A stretch of DNA of 64,000 nt from Pseudomonadales bacterium (GCA_023254735.1 JALRKV010000083.1:25082-89081), one strand, 5' to 3'; numbered from the stretch's first letter, positions 8,878 through 18,191 are shown. A program made the numbers and translations. The notes: a model not told the origin generated them from the sequence alone.

Positions 8878-10404
8878 TTAGTTTGGCTTGTCGATAATCG
8901 CCTGTAGGTAGGCGACCGCCTCCGAAACCGGACGGCCCTCAACGTCGACCATTTTGTTGGCTTCGCGCATCGCCTCATCACTAATCGCACCTAGCACCGG
9001 GGCCAGCGCCGCGGCGAAGCGCGGGTTCTGCGCGGCTGCGCTCGAAGCCAATAGCATCGCATCGTATGAAAGAAGCGCCTGCCGCGGATCTTCTAGCAGC
9101 ACTAGGTCGTAGGCGGCGACTCTGCCGTCCGTTGAATAGGCGCTAATGACGTCCACCTGTCCTGCCTCAACGGCGGTATACATCAGCGCCGCGTCGAAGG
9201 TGAGTTCCTGCGCAAAATCGAGATTGTAGAGGCTCTGCAATCGCTTCCACTCCGAGCGCCCGAAAAACTCGAGGTCGCCGCCCGCACTGAGTATGCCTGC
9301 CAATGGCGCGAGATCTTGCACGCTTACGATACCCAGCTCCTCGGCACGTTCCCTGCGCATCGCAAGAGCGTAGCGATTCTGGAACCCTGCGAGACCCACC
9401 GGATTCAATCCGCGTTCGCGCACAAAGGCTTGGGTAATGCCGGTTATTTCAGCTCGCCCGGGATTCCCCTCACGGCGCATGTAGCTGCCCCAGATCGTGC
9501 CGGAGTACTCGACATAGAGATCGACCGTCCCCGCACCGATTGCATCGAAAATAACGTCCGAGCCCATGCCGATATTTTGCTCGACGAGAAAGCCTGCGGC
9601 CGCCAATCGATCTGCCAAAACGCTCGCCAGAATATACTGCTCGGTAAACGGCTTGCCGCCGACAATGAAGTCAGGCTTAGGGGCAGGCTTTAAGGTCGCC
9701 ACTAATGCCATAGCGAAGGCTACGGAAAGACTCGCAGCTAACGCTATTGCCCGCCGTAGCTCACGCAGTCCGACGCCAATCGCACGACGTTCGGCAATCC
9801 ATTGCAGGCTACCGATAAGTGTGTCGAGTAATATCGCAAGTGCCGCAGCGGCAAGGCTACCCACGGTTACGGCGGTGAGGTTTCGTGTCTGAATACCGAT
9901 GAAAATATAGTTACCAAAACTACTGGCGCCGACCAATGTAGACAGCGTCGCCATGCCGACGGTCCACACCGCGGCAGTGCGGATTCCCGCAACGATAACC
10001 GGCAGCGCGAGCGGCAGCTCAACCTTCCATAACCGCTGTCTTGGGGAAAGGCCAATGCCGCGCGCAGCTTCGACTACCTCAGCGGGCACGCCTTCGAGAC
10101 CGCTCACCGTGTTGCGCATGATTGGCAACATCGAATAGAGGGTGAGGGCGATAAATGCCGGCAAAAAGCCTATCTGGCCGCCCAACATTGCGACGACGAG
10201 CGCGAGGATCGCGAGGCCGGGAACGGTCTGAATAAGGCTGACTGCCGCGAGAAGCGGATGACGAATACGCGGCGATCGCGATGCGACAATTCCGAGAGGC
10301 ACACTCACCGCAATGCCCGCGCCGAGTGCGGCGAAGGTCAATGCGAGATGCCCCTGTAGGTATTCCGGCAAGAGCAGAAGCTGTTCGCGTAACACGGGAT
10401 TCAT
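8878..10404 (-). CDS. Osmolyte ABC transporter permease/substrate-binding fusion (OpuCBC type)
   Basis: A 508-residue fusion. The first 210 residues are an ABC permease of the betaine/choline type with 5-6 helices and the EAARGIGLSPRQRLWKVELP coupling loop. After one more helix, residues 240-505 form an OpuAC-type solute-binding domain (VGGKPFTEQYILASVL at its start). This domain order is found in OpuC/OpuB glycine betaine, carnitine or choline importers and in ergothioneine importers (EgtU), so the ligand is not certain. A CGGAG site precedes the ATG. The ATPase gene ends 4 bp upstream, so the two form an operon. Confidence 0.9.
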   Translation of the reverse strand: MNPVLREQLLLLPEYLQGHLALTFAALGAGIAVSVPLGIVASRSPRIRHPLLAAVSLIQTVPGLAILALVVAMLGGQIGFLPAFIALTLYSMLPIMRNTVSGLEGVPAEVVEAARGIGLSPRQRLWKVELPLALPVIVAGIRTAAVWTVGMATLSTLVGASSFGNYIFIGIQTRNLTAVTVGSLAAAALAILLDTLIGSLQWIAERRAIGVGLRELRRAIALAASLSVAFAMALVATLKPAPKPDFIVGGKPFTEQYILASVLADRLAAAGFLVEQNIGMGSDVIFDAIGAGTVDLYVEYSGTIWGSYMRREGNPGRAEITGITQAFVRERGLNPVGLAGFQNRYALAMRRERAEELGIVSVQDLAPLAGILSAGGDLEFFGRSEWKRLQSLYNLDFAQELTFDAALMYTAVEAGQVDVISAYSTDGRVAAYDLVLLEDPRQALLSYDAMLLASSAAAQNPRFAAALAPVLGAISDEAMREANKMVDVEGRPVSEAVAYLQAIIDKPN

Positions 10405-10408
10405 GCTG

Positions 10409-11179
10409 TCACTCCGCCGCGCGCATTAGGCGGTCGAGTCGCTCCGCACGGCGGCGCGGCATCTCCATAAGCTGCGTGACATAGTCATGAGCAGGGCGAT
10501 TAAGCAACTCACTGGCTGTGCCTACCTGGATAAGCCGGCCACCCTGCATCACTGCGATGCGATCAGCCATCAGCATCGCCTCGGTCATGTCATGGGTAAC
10601 GAGAACAACGGTCAGGTCGAGCTCTTGCTGAATACGCCGAAATTCCTCTTGCAGCCCCGCCCGCGTGATCGGATCGAGTGCGCCGAAAGGCTCGTCCATG
10701 AGGAGCACATCGGGGCGCGCCGCGAGCGCGCGTGCGACGCCGATGCGCTGCTGCTGCCCACCGGACAACTCTGAAGGAATTCGCAAGGCATAGTCCTCGT
10801 AGGGCAGACCGACGAGATCGCAGACTTCCCTGCTTCGTGCCTCGATTTCCTCCTTTGACCAGCCGAGCAGCTCGGGCACAGCGGCGACATTGCGCGCCAC
10901 ATTATGGTGAGGGAAAAGGCCTGCACCCTGAAAAACATAGCCGATATTCCGACGCAGCTCCTGCAGGTTTTGCTCCAAAACATCGCGGCCCGCGACCAGC
11001 ACTTGTCCGCCGGTTGGCTCTTCGAGGCGATTAATCATCTTAAGCGTCGTCGTCTTGCCGCTGCCTGACTCACCTATTAAGGCAAGCAGCTCTCCCCGCG
11101 CAACTGTGAGACAGGTATCGGCGACAGCATAGCTCGCACCGCCGTCGAAACTTTTCTGTATGTGTCTAAGTTCGATCAT
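10409..11179 (-). CDS. Osmolyte ABC transporter ATP-binding protein (OpuCA/ProV type)
   Basis: A 256-residue ABC ATPase. Walker A is GESGSGKTT, the Q-loop lies in GYVFQGAGLFPH, the signature is LSGGQQQR, and Walker B is VLLMDEPFGALD with a downstream H-loop (LVTHDM). It lacks the CBS domains that many betaine ATPases carry. I place the start at the ATG at 11179, giving MIELRHIQKSF; the frame extends to a TTG at 11218, but that adds an N-terminus untypical of the family. Its partner permease/binding protein lies 4 bp downstream. Together they should import an osmoprotectant-like solute. Confidence 0.9.
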   Translation of the reverse strand: MIELRHIQKSFDGGASYAVADTCLTVARGELLALIGESGSGKTTTLKMINRLEEPTGGQVLVAGRDVLEQNLQELRRNIGYVFQGAGLFPHHNVARNVAAVPELLGWSKEEIEARSREVCDLVGLPYEDYALRIPSELSGGQQQRIGVARALAARPDVLLMDEPFGALDPITRAGLQEEFRRIQQELDLTVVLVTHDMTEAMLMADRIAVMQGGRLIQVGTASELLNRPAHDYVTQLMEMPRRRAERLDRLMRAAE

Positions 11180-11225
11180 TAGGCGAGCGAGTCTAGCAAG
11201 GGGATATATCCCTGCCAACTCAAGA

Positions 11226-12716
11226 TCAGTCGAGTATTGGGACGCGCACGCGCAGGCACTGGTCGCGGAGCCTCTGAGTGCGGCCCTCCGCTATTGCTGG
11301 CCTGAACTGAAAATCTTTCATCGCACGATTCACCGCGCGGCGCAGCCCTGCGTCTTCAGCACCGGCTTCGTCGATTTTCACTCCCGTCGCCTTTCCTCTA
11401 CGAGACACATCAAAGCGGGCGGTTATTTCGGCGTGCGGTAATTCTATGTTCCACGCAGAAGACTCCACATTCGGCGCGGCAAGCGTTGCCAGCCTGTCAC
11501 TGAGTGCTGTGAAGGTAGGAAGGCATTCACCGTCTGGGTTGTCCGCTTTTAGCTCCTCGAATGTGAGTCGCAGCTGTGTTGCTGGAATAAGTGCTGGACG
11601 CGCGAAGTAGCCGTCAACCTCGTCTGCGGTGAGTCCTGATGCGAGTAGCAGTTCACGTGCTTCGCGATACTCACGAATGCCCGAGCCGCGGTTCTGCAAT
11701 AGTTGGTAGTCTCCCCGGTAGATTTTGCTCGCGGCGAGTGCCTGCCGCGTCAGAGCGACCTCGTCATTGCTCGCCCCCGCCGCGAGCTGGCGCTCGAGAA
11801 ACTCGGTTAATCTCGTATCCATCGCCCTAACCCCGAAATATCCGTCGCGCAGATAGCCTACACCTATCGGGTCGCCTCGCTCTAAGATGGGAACCCTGCT
11901 CATTGGCCCAGTTACAGACCGCGCAGAAAAGCCCGGCGAACTCAGTTTATTGAGCGCGCCGCCCTCGCGTCGCACGAGGTGATCGATGGTGTCATAGGAA
12001 AAACCGCTCTGCGCATTAAGCAGTTGCACAAGCGCGTACTCGTTATACGACTGGCGGTACATTAGCGGGAGCCATTGAGTAAGTAGAAGATACTCTGAAG
12101 ACGGATCGCCATTACCTTGGAGCGATTTGAGTCGATCGACTACCTCCTCTGACAGATCGTATAGTCGGTCATCTATTTCTCGTGCATCGAAAAAACTGCC
12201 AATCGCCTCCCGTGTGGGAGTCAGGGCTACCTGTTGCACTAGCCAGCCCGACTGGAGGGCGAGCGCGTTGGCGAGCATCATGCGCGCAGAATTATCCTCG
12301 GGGCCAAGCACATCGCCCTCCTCTGCAGAGCGCAGATCGTCGAAGGATCCGATGTAAATTTGGCTTCTAAGGTCTAGGTAATCTGCCACCTGTTGCCAAT
12401 CGGATCTTGCAATCTCGGTTCGCACAAGCGCATCAACTACGGGCAGCAGACGTGGATCCTCGAAGCCGAACGTGTTCCGCGTGATCTGTAATTGGCGTCT
12501 TAGCAAGGTTGCCGCGGCTTCAAAATCCCCTTGCTCAAACTGAAGCTGCGCCAATCCCGCCAGAGGTTCGAGCAGACGCCTATCGAAGGGGCCAAATTCG
12601 GATTCGAGCGCCTCGATCTGACCAACGTAAAGCGACACATCGCTTTCAGCCGCATTCTGCGCTACGGCAGAAGAAGTACAAAAAAGCGCAGCCAAAAGAA
12701 AGAAAACTCTCCGCAT
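11226..12716 (-). CDS. Exported TPR-like protein with TonB-C-like end
   Basis: A 496-residue protein from the ATG at 12716, which starts a textbook signal peptide (MRRVFFLLAALFCTSSAVAQ). The frame is open to another ATG at 12785 that has an AGGG 7 nt upstream, so the start is uncertain. The N-terminal third is helical and TPR-like. The last 75 residues (from about EITARFDVSRRGKATGV to FRPA) resemble the C-terminal domain of TonB/energy-transducer proteins. The N-terminal region clearly resembles the protein at 42804-44024 (shared LQITR followed by LP-x-x-x-ALI). Function is unknown; it is probably periplasmic. An 8-bp hairpin lies just before the ATG. Confidence 0.7.
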   Translation of the reverse strand: MRRVFFLLAALFCTSSAVAQNAAESDVSLYVGQIEALESEFGPFDRRLLEPLAGLAQLQFEQGDFEAAATLLRRQLQITRNTFGFEDPRLLPVVDALVRTEIARSDWQQVADYLDLRSQIYIGSFDDLRSAEEGDVLGPEDNSARMMLANALALQSGWLVQQVALTPTREAIGSFFDAREIDDRLYDLSEEVVDRLKSLQGNGDPSSEYLLLTQWLPLMYRQSYNEYALVQLLNAQSGFSYDTIDHLVRREGGALNKLSSPGFSARSVTGPMSRVPILERGDPIGVGYLRDGYFGVRAMDTRLTEFLERQLAAGASNDEVALTRQALAASKIYRGDYQLLQNRGSGIREYREARELLLASGLTADEVDGYFARPALIPATQLRLTFEELKADNPDGECLPTFTALSDRLATLAAPNVESSAWNIELPHAEITARFDVSRRGKATGVKIDEAGAEDAGLRRAVNRAMKDFQFRPAIAEGRTQRLRDQCLRVRVPILD

Positions 12717-12720
12717 GTTA

Positions 12721-12741
12721 AACGAGACCAAGCGTCTCGTT
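12721..12741 (-). repeat. Perfect inverted repeat at the start of the TPR-like gene
   Basis: Arms AACGAGAC and GTCTCGTT, 8 bp and perfect, separated by 5 nt. It ends 5 nt before the ATG at 12716. If that ATG is used, the hairpin covers the ribosome site; if the gene starts at 12785, it lies inside the coding region. It could be a translational control element or an operator. Confidence 0.5.
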
Positions 12742-12924
12742 CTAGACAAGAATGTGGGTTCAACACTGCAGAGATCTATCCTCATGGCGTCGCCCTAAGC
12801 GTGGGAATGAAAGAGCGGGATTACACAAAAAGCCCCCTCGTAGTATGCTAAATTCTCAGTAAGAGATCATCGATTGAGACAATGGCCTCTCTATCGAGCC
12901 ACAACAAAGGCTGACTCTATTTCC

Positions 12925-13350
12925 ATGGTTATAGCTCTAGCAATTAATAGCACTCTCGTCGCGGTCGCCGTAGTAATCCACTATGAGATGCTCCGCCTGC
13001 TTTCTATTGTGATTCCTAGGCTGCAAATCAGACATCGCCTCCGTGTTCTAATCGGTGTCTTTGGCACTATCTGCGCGCACATTATTGAGGTCTGTCTGTT
13101 TGGCCTCGCTTTTTACCTTATGGTGAGACACGGTGGCTTCGGTAACTTAGTAGGTAGTTTCGATGGTAGTCTCGTCGACAGTATCTACTTCTCATTCACC
13201 AACTACACGACGGTTGGTTATGGCGATATAGCTCCGCAAGGGAGTCTTCGCTTTCTCGCGGGAGTCGAGGCCATTACCGGCCTATCCCTGATCACTTGGT
13301 CTGCCTCCTTCATGTTTATGGAGATGACCCAGTTCTGGGACGAAGGCTAG
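12925..13350 (+). CDS. Small ion channel (two-helix pore, K+ channel-like)
   Basis: A 141-residue inner-membrane protein of the Ion_trans_2 type. There are hydrophobic helices at about 3-20, 41-67 and 113-133. Between the last two is a pore loop with the K+ selectivity filter TTVGYGD (T95-D101). No RCK/TrkA domain is attached. I chose the ATG at 12925 because it gives a compact first helix; an upstream TTG at 12874 would add a polar extension. It stands alone between a minus-strand TPR-like gene and a convergent hypothetical gene ending 2 bp away. The extra N-terminal helix before the two-helix pore core is common in bacterial homologues. Confidence 0.82.
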   Translation: MVIALAINSTLVAVAVVIHYEMLRLLSIVIPRLQIRHRLRVLIGVFGTICAHIIEVCLFGLAFYLMVRHGGFGNLVGSFDGSLVDSIYFSFTNYTTVGYGDIAPQGSLRFLAGVEAITGLSLITWSASFMFMEMTQFWDEG

Positions 13351-13352
13351 GC

Positions 13353-14387
13353 TCAGTTCTTAACCGCCGCGTCAGCATCTGCTCTCCGCGCACCGGCGAG
13401 GATGCCCGGGAGTCCGTAATTGCCCTCATGGCAAGCATACTCGTAGAGCTTGTTCTCCGACGCATTCAGGCTCATTTCACCGCGCCAGTCTTGTGTGTAA
13501 TAAATGGGATCGGAGACCTCGAATGTATAGAGAATCTGATCATCCGAATAGCGACTGAACCGCTCGATAATTTTCCCCTCGGCGGATAAAGGCGCAGCAT
13601 TGCGCGGCGCCTGCTGAGGATGCAAGTTGACAGTTTCGACAACGAGCGTATCGCCTTCCCAATGTCCTATGGAATCGCCGAGCCAGCGCTGGTGCTCAGC
13701 GGGTCTGTGCTTGTCATTAAGCGGGATAATGCGCGCATCATTGACCATTTCAACGAGAATCATCACATAATCATCGGTCTGCACTATTTGGTACATGTTA
13801 TTGTAAAGAACGTTGTTCATCGGCGGGCCACCGGTGCTGCCAAAGCCGATAATGCAGCGCTCCCCTAATGCGCGCCCCTCGGGACCGTCATTGCCTGAGA
13901 ATTTCGCCCGATTCGCTCGCCGCAGCTCATTGCCCGCATCCGAAAAAGGTATTCGCCCATCGGCGGGCTCTACTATCCACGAAGTGCGCGCTTCGCCTTT
14001 GACAATACCGAAACGCGTGCCTGGATCGACCCAAAACGCGTTATAGCCACGTCCTTTGCCCAAGTCCGAGCCGTCGAGTAATTCGCCTTGCACCAAACCA
14101 TCGTCTGTTGCCTGTCTTACATTTTGGTGATGGTTACGCGTGAAATCTTCTATCTCGCTCGCCGGTATAATCAAGCTTTCATAGTCGGAACTGCGCTGCA
14201 GCTGCGTCAGCGAAGCATTTGTCCAATATCCCTGCAGGTCAGGCTTTCCCGATTGAGTACGTGGCGGTTCGTAGTCCTGAGCAATAGCCGCTGCGGACCA
14301 GAGGAATCCTGCGCAAAGCAGGGCAATAGCCGCAGGGTGTGACTGACGCGAAGAAGCGGGAGAGAATCGGGGCTTTGTTGTTGTCAT
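13353..14387 (-). CDS. Exported hypothetical protein with GKPDLQGYW motif
   Basis: A 344-residue protein with a signal peptide (hydrophobic AAIALLCAGFLWSAAAIAQ, then DYEPPRT). Directly after the signal comes SGKPDLQGYWTNAS, the N-terminal motif of a large family of uncharacterised secreted proteins found in marine gammaproteobacteria and acidobacteria. Other conserved pieces are RCIIGFGSTGGPP and SIGHWEGDTLVVETVN. No enzymatic motif is evident. The protein at 19661-20551 belongs to the same broad group (AGKPDFNGIW, YGYWDGDTWVVEVSGL). It ends 2 bp from the convergent ion-channel gene. Confidence 0.8.
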   Translation of the reverse strand: MTTTKPRFSPASSRQSHPAAIALLCAGFLWSAAAIAQDYEPPRTQSGKPDLQGYWTNASLTQLQRSSDYESLIIPASEIEDFTRNHHQNVRQATDDGLVQGELLDGSDLGKGRGYNAFWVDPGTRFGIVKGEARTSWIVEPADGRIPFSDAGNELRRANRAKFSGNDGPEGRALGERCIIGFGSTGGPPMNNVLYNNMYQIVQTDDYVMILVEMVNDARIIPLNDKHRPAEHQRWLGDSIGHWEGDTLVVETVNLHPQQAPRNAAPLSAEGKIIERFSRYSDDQILYTFEVSDPIYYTQDWRGEMSLNASENKLYEYACHEGNYGLPGILAGARRADADAAVKN

Positions 14388-14566
14388 AGTGAGCTCTCTT
14401 TTTTGTTTCTTTTGCCGATCAGGCTACCGCCTATGATCTCTGTAACTTAAGCCTCGAAACTAAACCAACCTGCGCAATTAGGCAACATCCACAATCTTGC
14501 CCACGATCAATAAATTATTTCTGCAAGAGTGCACAGTATTACTTCACTACTCTCGGAGGTGCTCCT

Positions 14567-14977
14567 ATGAAAAACCTAGACTCACTCGACCAAAAAATCC
14601 GTGCAACGCTCGCAGAACACGATTCAAAGTTGCAGAAAGAGATAGAAGTGATAGATCGCGGCGAAGGCTATTTTGATCTCCTTAAGGCGAGCTTTCACGG
14701 ACGCCAAGCTTGGGTCACTTACTATTTATACATACTTGGGCTTGCCACTCTTGCACTCTTCATCTATTGCCTGACAGGTTATCTCGCCTCTGAAAGCGTC
14801 GACTCGTCTCTCAATTCATCTCTCGATTGGGCTCTTGGATTAATCGCCTGCATGTTTGTCTTCACCTTGATAAAGATAATTGCATTCGAGCAACTGCTAA
14901 AATTCGAAATGCTCCGCGAATTGAAGCGCATTGAATTCAGACTCATGCTAGAAAATAAAAACACGGGGGATGCGTAG
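14567..14977 (+). CDS. Two-helix membrane protein, DUF6768-like
   Basis: A 136-residue protein with two hydrophobic helices (about 49-68 and 84-106), flanked by a charged N-terminal part starting LDQKIRATLAEHD and a charged C-terminal helix (ELKRIEFRLMLE). The layout of an N-terminal Leu-Asp-Glx start, FHGRQAW before the first helix, and a C-terminal MLRELKRIE resembles DUF6768, though I cannot verify this. Proteins of this type are often found next to sigma factors, but none is adjacent here. A strong GGAGGT site sits 7 nt before the ATG. Confidence 0.7.
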   Translation: MKNLDSLDQKIRATLAEHDSKLQKEIEVIDRGEGYFDLLKASFHGRQAWVTYYLYILGLATLALFIYCLTGYLASESVDSSLNSSLDWALGLIACMFVFTLIKIIAFEQLLKFEMLRELKRIEFRLMLENKNTGDA

Positions 14978-15088
14978 TACGCGGGAAAGGCAGCGAAAAA
15001 ATCGCTAACTAATAGGCAGCTGGTTTATTGGCGCGCCGGAAATGCTAAAATCCTCTCGTTCACTCCCTAGCAGAGCACCCACGAGTCG

Positions 15089-15535
15089 ATGACCAGAAAA
15101 ACAACTCTTAATAGCGTTCCCGTTATAAACCTTATGCCTAGCCCGCAACCTGCCGGTGCCGGTGTTGATGACAAATGCGGACGCTGTACTCGTTCGATTT
15201 GCTGCAACTCGATTAACCAGCAGATTCCTACGCCGCGTAGCAAAAGTGATTTCGATCATTTGCTCTGGCAGGTCGCGCATGAGGGTATTAACTTATTCAA
15301 AGACTCGGACGGTTGGTTCCTACACATCGAATCGCGCTGCGCGCATCTGCAGCCCGGTGGATTTTGTGGGATTTATGAAAAAAGACCTGAGGTGTGCCGA
15401 GACTATAGCAACGACTTTTGCGAGCTCGATGAATCCATCCCCGAGGGCAGTGAACTATTCTTTAGCACCTACGAACAGCTCGAAGCGTATTGCCGAGCAC
15501 GATTCAAACAGTGGGATAAACGCTCGACTCGCTGA
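15089..15535 (+). CDS. YkgJ-family cysteine cluster protein
   Basis: A 148-residue soluble protein with the zinc/iron-chelating cysteine cluster of the YkgJ family: CGRCTRSICC near residues 31-40, then RCAHL, CGIYEKRPEVCRDY and DFCEL. The Cys count and spacing match the CxxC(x4)CC...C...C pattern. The family's job is not settled; members are thought to bind a metal and some are linked to protein modification. It stands alone, with its stop 31 bp from a convergent gene. Confidence 0.85.
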   Translation: MTRKTTLNSVPVINLMPSPQPAGAGVDDKCGRCTRSICCNSINQQIPTPRSKSDFDHLLWQVAHEGINLFKDSDGWFLHIESRCAHLQPGGFCGIYEKRPEVCRDYSNDFCELDESIPEGSELFFSTYEQLEAYCRARFKQWDKRSTR

Positions 15536-15566
15536 TCATTTGCTGACGGCATCTTTTCAGAACGCG

Positions 15567-16766
15567 TTACCACAACAGTAGGAAATCATCGCCACCGATC
15601 GCCGCTGCGGCGGGGAAACTGAAATTAGGGATAGTGATCTGAGCGTCGAGAGTCCAATCCATTTTTGCGCCGTTCTCACCTGTGAGCTGCGCTCGAAGTT
15701 GGCCACCCTTACTATGGCTGATCGCCTCACCCCACGCGGTTAGCACGGCGCCATTGGCTGCGACAGCTATGCTAGGGTTTTTTTGCCTGGTCTGTGTCGC
15801 AGGCTCTCGGACAGCCTCCGCAGCGCCACCGTTTTTTAGTTGCACAACTCTCGCTGCCGTCTCAAACACTGCCCAGAGCTCGCCATTTTTGTCGACTGCG
15901 AGGTCATTGGTGCTAAGCGGGCACGAACTTATCTCCCATTCTTGCAAAGGCTGCAACGGGGAATAGTCTCCGCGGAGGGCCGTGTTCGCCTTTGCAAGGC
16001 TTGGGGACTCGGCATAAAGCGTCAACCATTGCATGTGGCGCCCCACACCGCCTATCGCAGAGCGATAGGCGATTGAGAGTCTCCCTCGAGGATCGAATTC
16101 GGTTGCCAGTGAACAGCAAGCACAGGCGCCGAGGTCTGTATCGCCGACGCGCTGTTCAGGACCGAAGCTTGCGCCACTGTCATCCGAAAAACGCGCATAG
16201 ACAGTTCGTTCTTGCTCAGCGCTCAACGCACCGGCACCCCAAACTACCGCTACCTGATTGCCTTCGGCTGCGACGTCTGCTGCAGCGTCAACGCCTTCGA
16301 TATAATTGGAGACGAGCGAGCGCTGTACCTCGAACTGTGATCGCTCAGCATCAGAGCGGGAATAATAATAGCTATCTTCCCGCGGCAAATACCAGATTAC
16401 GTGAGCGCGCCCGTCTCCACCAATCGCCATAGAGGCCCGCGCAATGGCGAAAGTTTGAAGATCAAATGCGCTGCTAGACACTTTAATAGGAAGGCCAAAC
16501 CGGCGTTCCTCGCGTAGATACTCACGGTAGTAAAGATTACCCTCACGCGCACTGGGTGCGCTGAGCCTTTTCTTGAAATAGAGAAGATGCACACTGCCGT
16601 CGGTAGCGGTGACCAATCGCGGTTGCAATCCTGCGTCAGGCGTTGGCATAACCAAAACCTCTCCGGCCGCAGGTGCGGCGATAAATAACAGGAGTAGCGC
16701 CAGCAAGACAAAGTTCAATAGCCAAGAGACGGACTGGCTTACTGCTATATTTATGGAGAAATTCAC
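15567..16766 (-). CDS. Exported sialidase-fold (BNR-like) beta-propeller protein
   Basis: A 399-residue exported protein. A GTG at 16766 is supported by GAGGGA 6 nt upstream. The signal is VLLALLLLFIAAPAAG. The rest carries repeated propeller strands with BNR/Asp-box-like pieces such as SDDSGASFGPEQRV, and a conserved CACCSLA-FDPRGRLSIAYR segment containing two close cysteine pairs. I see no sialidase catalytic Arg triad, so glycosidase activity is not claimed. It is best described as a periplasmic propeller with possible metal or haem interaction through the ACACC cluster. The next gene upstream is a divergent cytochrome. Confidence 0.7.
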   Translation of the reverse strand: MNFSINIAVSQSVSWLLNFVLLALLLLFIAAPAAGEVLVMPTPDAGLQPRLVTATDGSVHLLYFKKRLSAPSAREGNLYYREYLREERRFGLPIKVSSSAFDLQTFAIARASMAIGGDGRAHVIWYLPREDSYYYSRSDAERSQFEVQRSLVSNYIEGVDAAADVAAEGNQVAVVWGAGALSAEQERTVYARFSDDSGASFGPEQRVGDTDLGACACCSLATEFDPRGRLSIAYRSAIGGVGRHMQWLTLYAESPSLAKANTALRGDYSPLQPLQEWEISSCPLSTNDLAVDKNGELWAVFETAARVVQLKNGGAAEAVREPATQTRQKNPSIAVAANGAVLTAWGEAISHSKGGQLRAQLTGENGAKMDWTLDAQITIPNFSFPAAAAIGGDDFLLLW

Positions 16767-16917
16767 TTTCTGTCCCTCGTCTATTGACCAGTGAAACTAA
16801 GCGCGCCCATCTGCTTTGCGTGTAGCAGCATTTTTCTATTTAGGGCAGACTATTAACTCAAGCTTCGTATCACTTCACTACGCCGTTTTGGTTACTAAAG
16901 ACTAACAGGTACACATT

Positions 16918-17436
16918 ATGAATGCATCGAGCCACCTAACAATGTTCGCCAAGTCATTCTCGTCGTTGATTTTGGCAGCAAGCTTGGCCGCCTGCTCTGC
17001 ACCAGACGAGCCGTCTCAAGTCGATGAAACCGCCGCCCTCTACAACACTACGCTAACTAATAAAGAGCTCATGGCGCTGATCATTGAACCCGCGTCAGAT
17101 ATTCTTTGGGATTCGGGCGGTTGGGTACTCGATGCATCGGGCTACGAAGAACTCTACCCGACCACTGACGCGGGTTGGGCCTATGTCCGCGCGCAGGCGG
17201 CTATCTTGGTCGAGGCCGGCAATATGCTCGCGCTTCCTGGCAGAGTCGAGGATAACGACGCATGGATGATCTATTCACAAGGACTCAGCGATGCGGCTTT
17301 ACGTGCCATGGATGCTGCGGCGGCACAGGATGAAGAAGAATTTTTCCAAGCCGGCGCGCAGCTCTACAGCGTCTGCTCTGCCTGCCATCAGGCTTATAAT
17401 CCCGACATCGTTAACCGCTTTGTCGAGTCTGACTAG
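16918..17436 (+). CDS. Lipoprotein cytochrome c (c556-like)
   Basis: A 172-residue protein with a lipobox (ASLAAC, Cys26), so it is probably anchored in a membrane on the periplasmic side. The body is helical, and the haem-binding CSACH (153-157) sits near the C-terminus, as in class II cytochromes of the c556/c' type. A candidate axial Met is in the first helix region (ELMALIIEPASD). It is followed after 26 bp by a HupE/UreJ-like gene and then a membrane-anchor gene. A role as an electron carrier in a metal-related or respiratory process is an inference. Confidence 0.85.
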   Translation: MNASSHLTMFAKSFSSLILAASLAACSAPDEPSQVDETAALYNTTLTNKELMALIIEPASDILWDSGGWVLDASGYEELYPTTDAGWAYVRAQAAILVEAGNMLALPGRVEDNDAWMIYSQGLSDAALRAMDAAAAQDEEEFFQAGAQLYSVCSACHQAYNPDIVNRFVESD

Positions 17437-17462
17437 CCGGCCTACTGATTGGAGAGATCACG

Positions 17463-18191
17463 TTGCTCGTTGATGAATCAGCAAATCTCGCGAATACGCG
17501 GCGCACAAGTCTATTACAGCGCTGCACAGTGGGAGTGGCCTCTGCGCTGACCGCAAGTCTTGCACTAGCGCATTCTATCGAAGGCGGCGACGCGAGTTTT
17601 GTCGCCGCGATAGATGGTCCGGCGATCGGCCCTTTTATCTATCTCGGCGCAAAACACATGGTCACGGGGTACGACCATCTTTTGTTTTTGGTCGGTGTCA
17701 TTTTTTTCCTATACAAGCCTACAGATGTCATCAAATATGTCACCCTGTTTGCGGTAGGGCACAGCATCACACTCCTCGCTGGTGTGCTGGGCGGACTGCA
17801 GGTTAACGCCTACCTCATCGATGCGATAATTGGGCTTTCGATTGTTTACAAAGCGTTTGAAAACCTTGGGGGATTCGAGCGCCTGCTCGGGTTTACTCTC
17901 GATGCGCGGCTCGCCGTTTTCGTATTCGGGCTTTTTCACGGCTTAGGTCTTGCAACTAAGCTTCAGGAGTTTTCGCTCTCAGACAATGGTTTGGTGACTA
18001 ACATCATCAGTTTTAATGTCGGCGTGGAAATAGGCCAGATCTTAGCGCTCTCCGGCGTGTTCATTGTCCTCACACTTTGGCGAACGACGGGAAGCTATTT
18101 GCGACATGCGTTTGCCACCAACGTAGCGCTGATGGCAGGTGGCATTTTGCTTACGTGTTACCAGCTCAGCGGCTACTTCTTAACGGGGTAG
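17463..18191 (+). CDS. HupE/UreJ_2-family membrane protein
   Basis: A 242-residue protein with a signal-like N-terminus and six to seven hydrophobic helices. The family hallmark GAKHMVTGYDHLLFLVGV lies after the first segment, with VGHSITLL and GLFHGLGLA further on; the conserved His and Asp residues are those implicated in Ni or Co handling in HupE/UreJ. A TTG start is supported by GGAGA 7 nt upstream and by the close upstream cytochrome gene. It is probably a permease for a divalent metal. The downstream transmembrane-anchor gene is a common partner of this subgroup. Confidence 0.85.
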   Translation: MLVDESANLANTRRTSLLQRCTVGVASALTASLALAHSIEGGDASFVAAIDGPAIGPFIYLGAKHMVTGYDHLLFLVGVIFFLYKPTDVIKYVTLFAVGHSITLLAGVLGGLQVNAYLIDAIIGLSIVYKAFENLGGFERLLGFTLDARLAVFVFGLFHGLGLATKLQEFSLSDNGLVTNIISFNVGVEIGQILALSGVFIVLTLWRTTGSYLRHAFATNVALMAGGILLTCYQLSGYFLTG

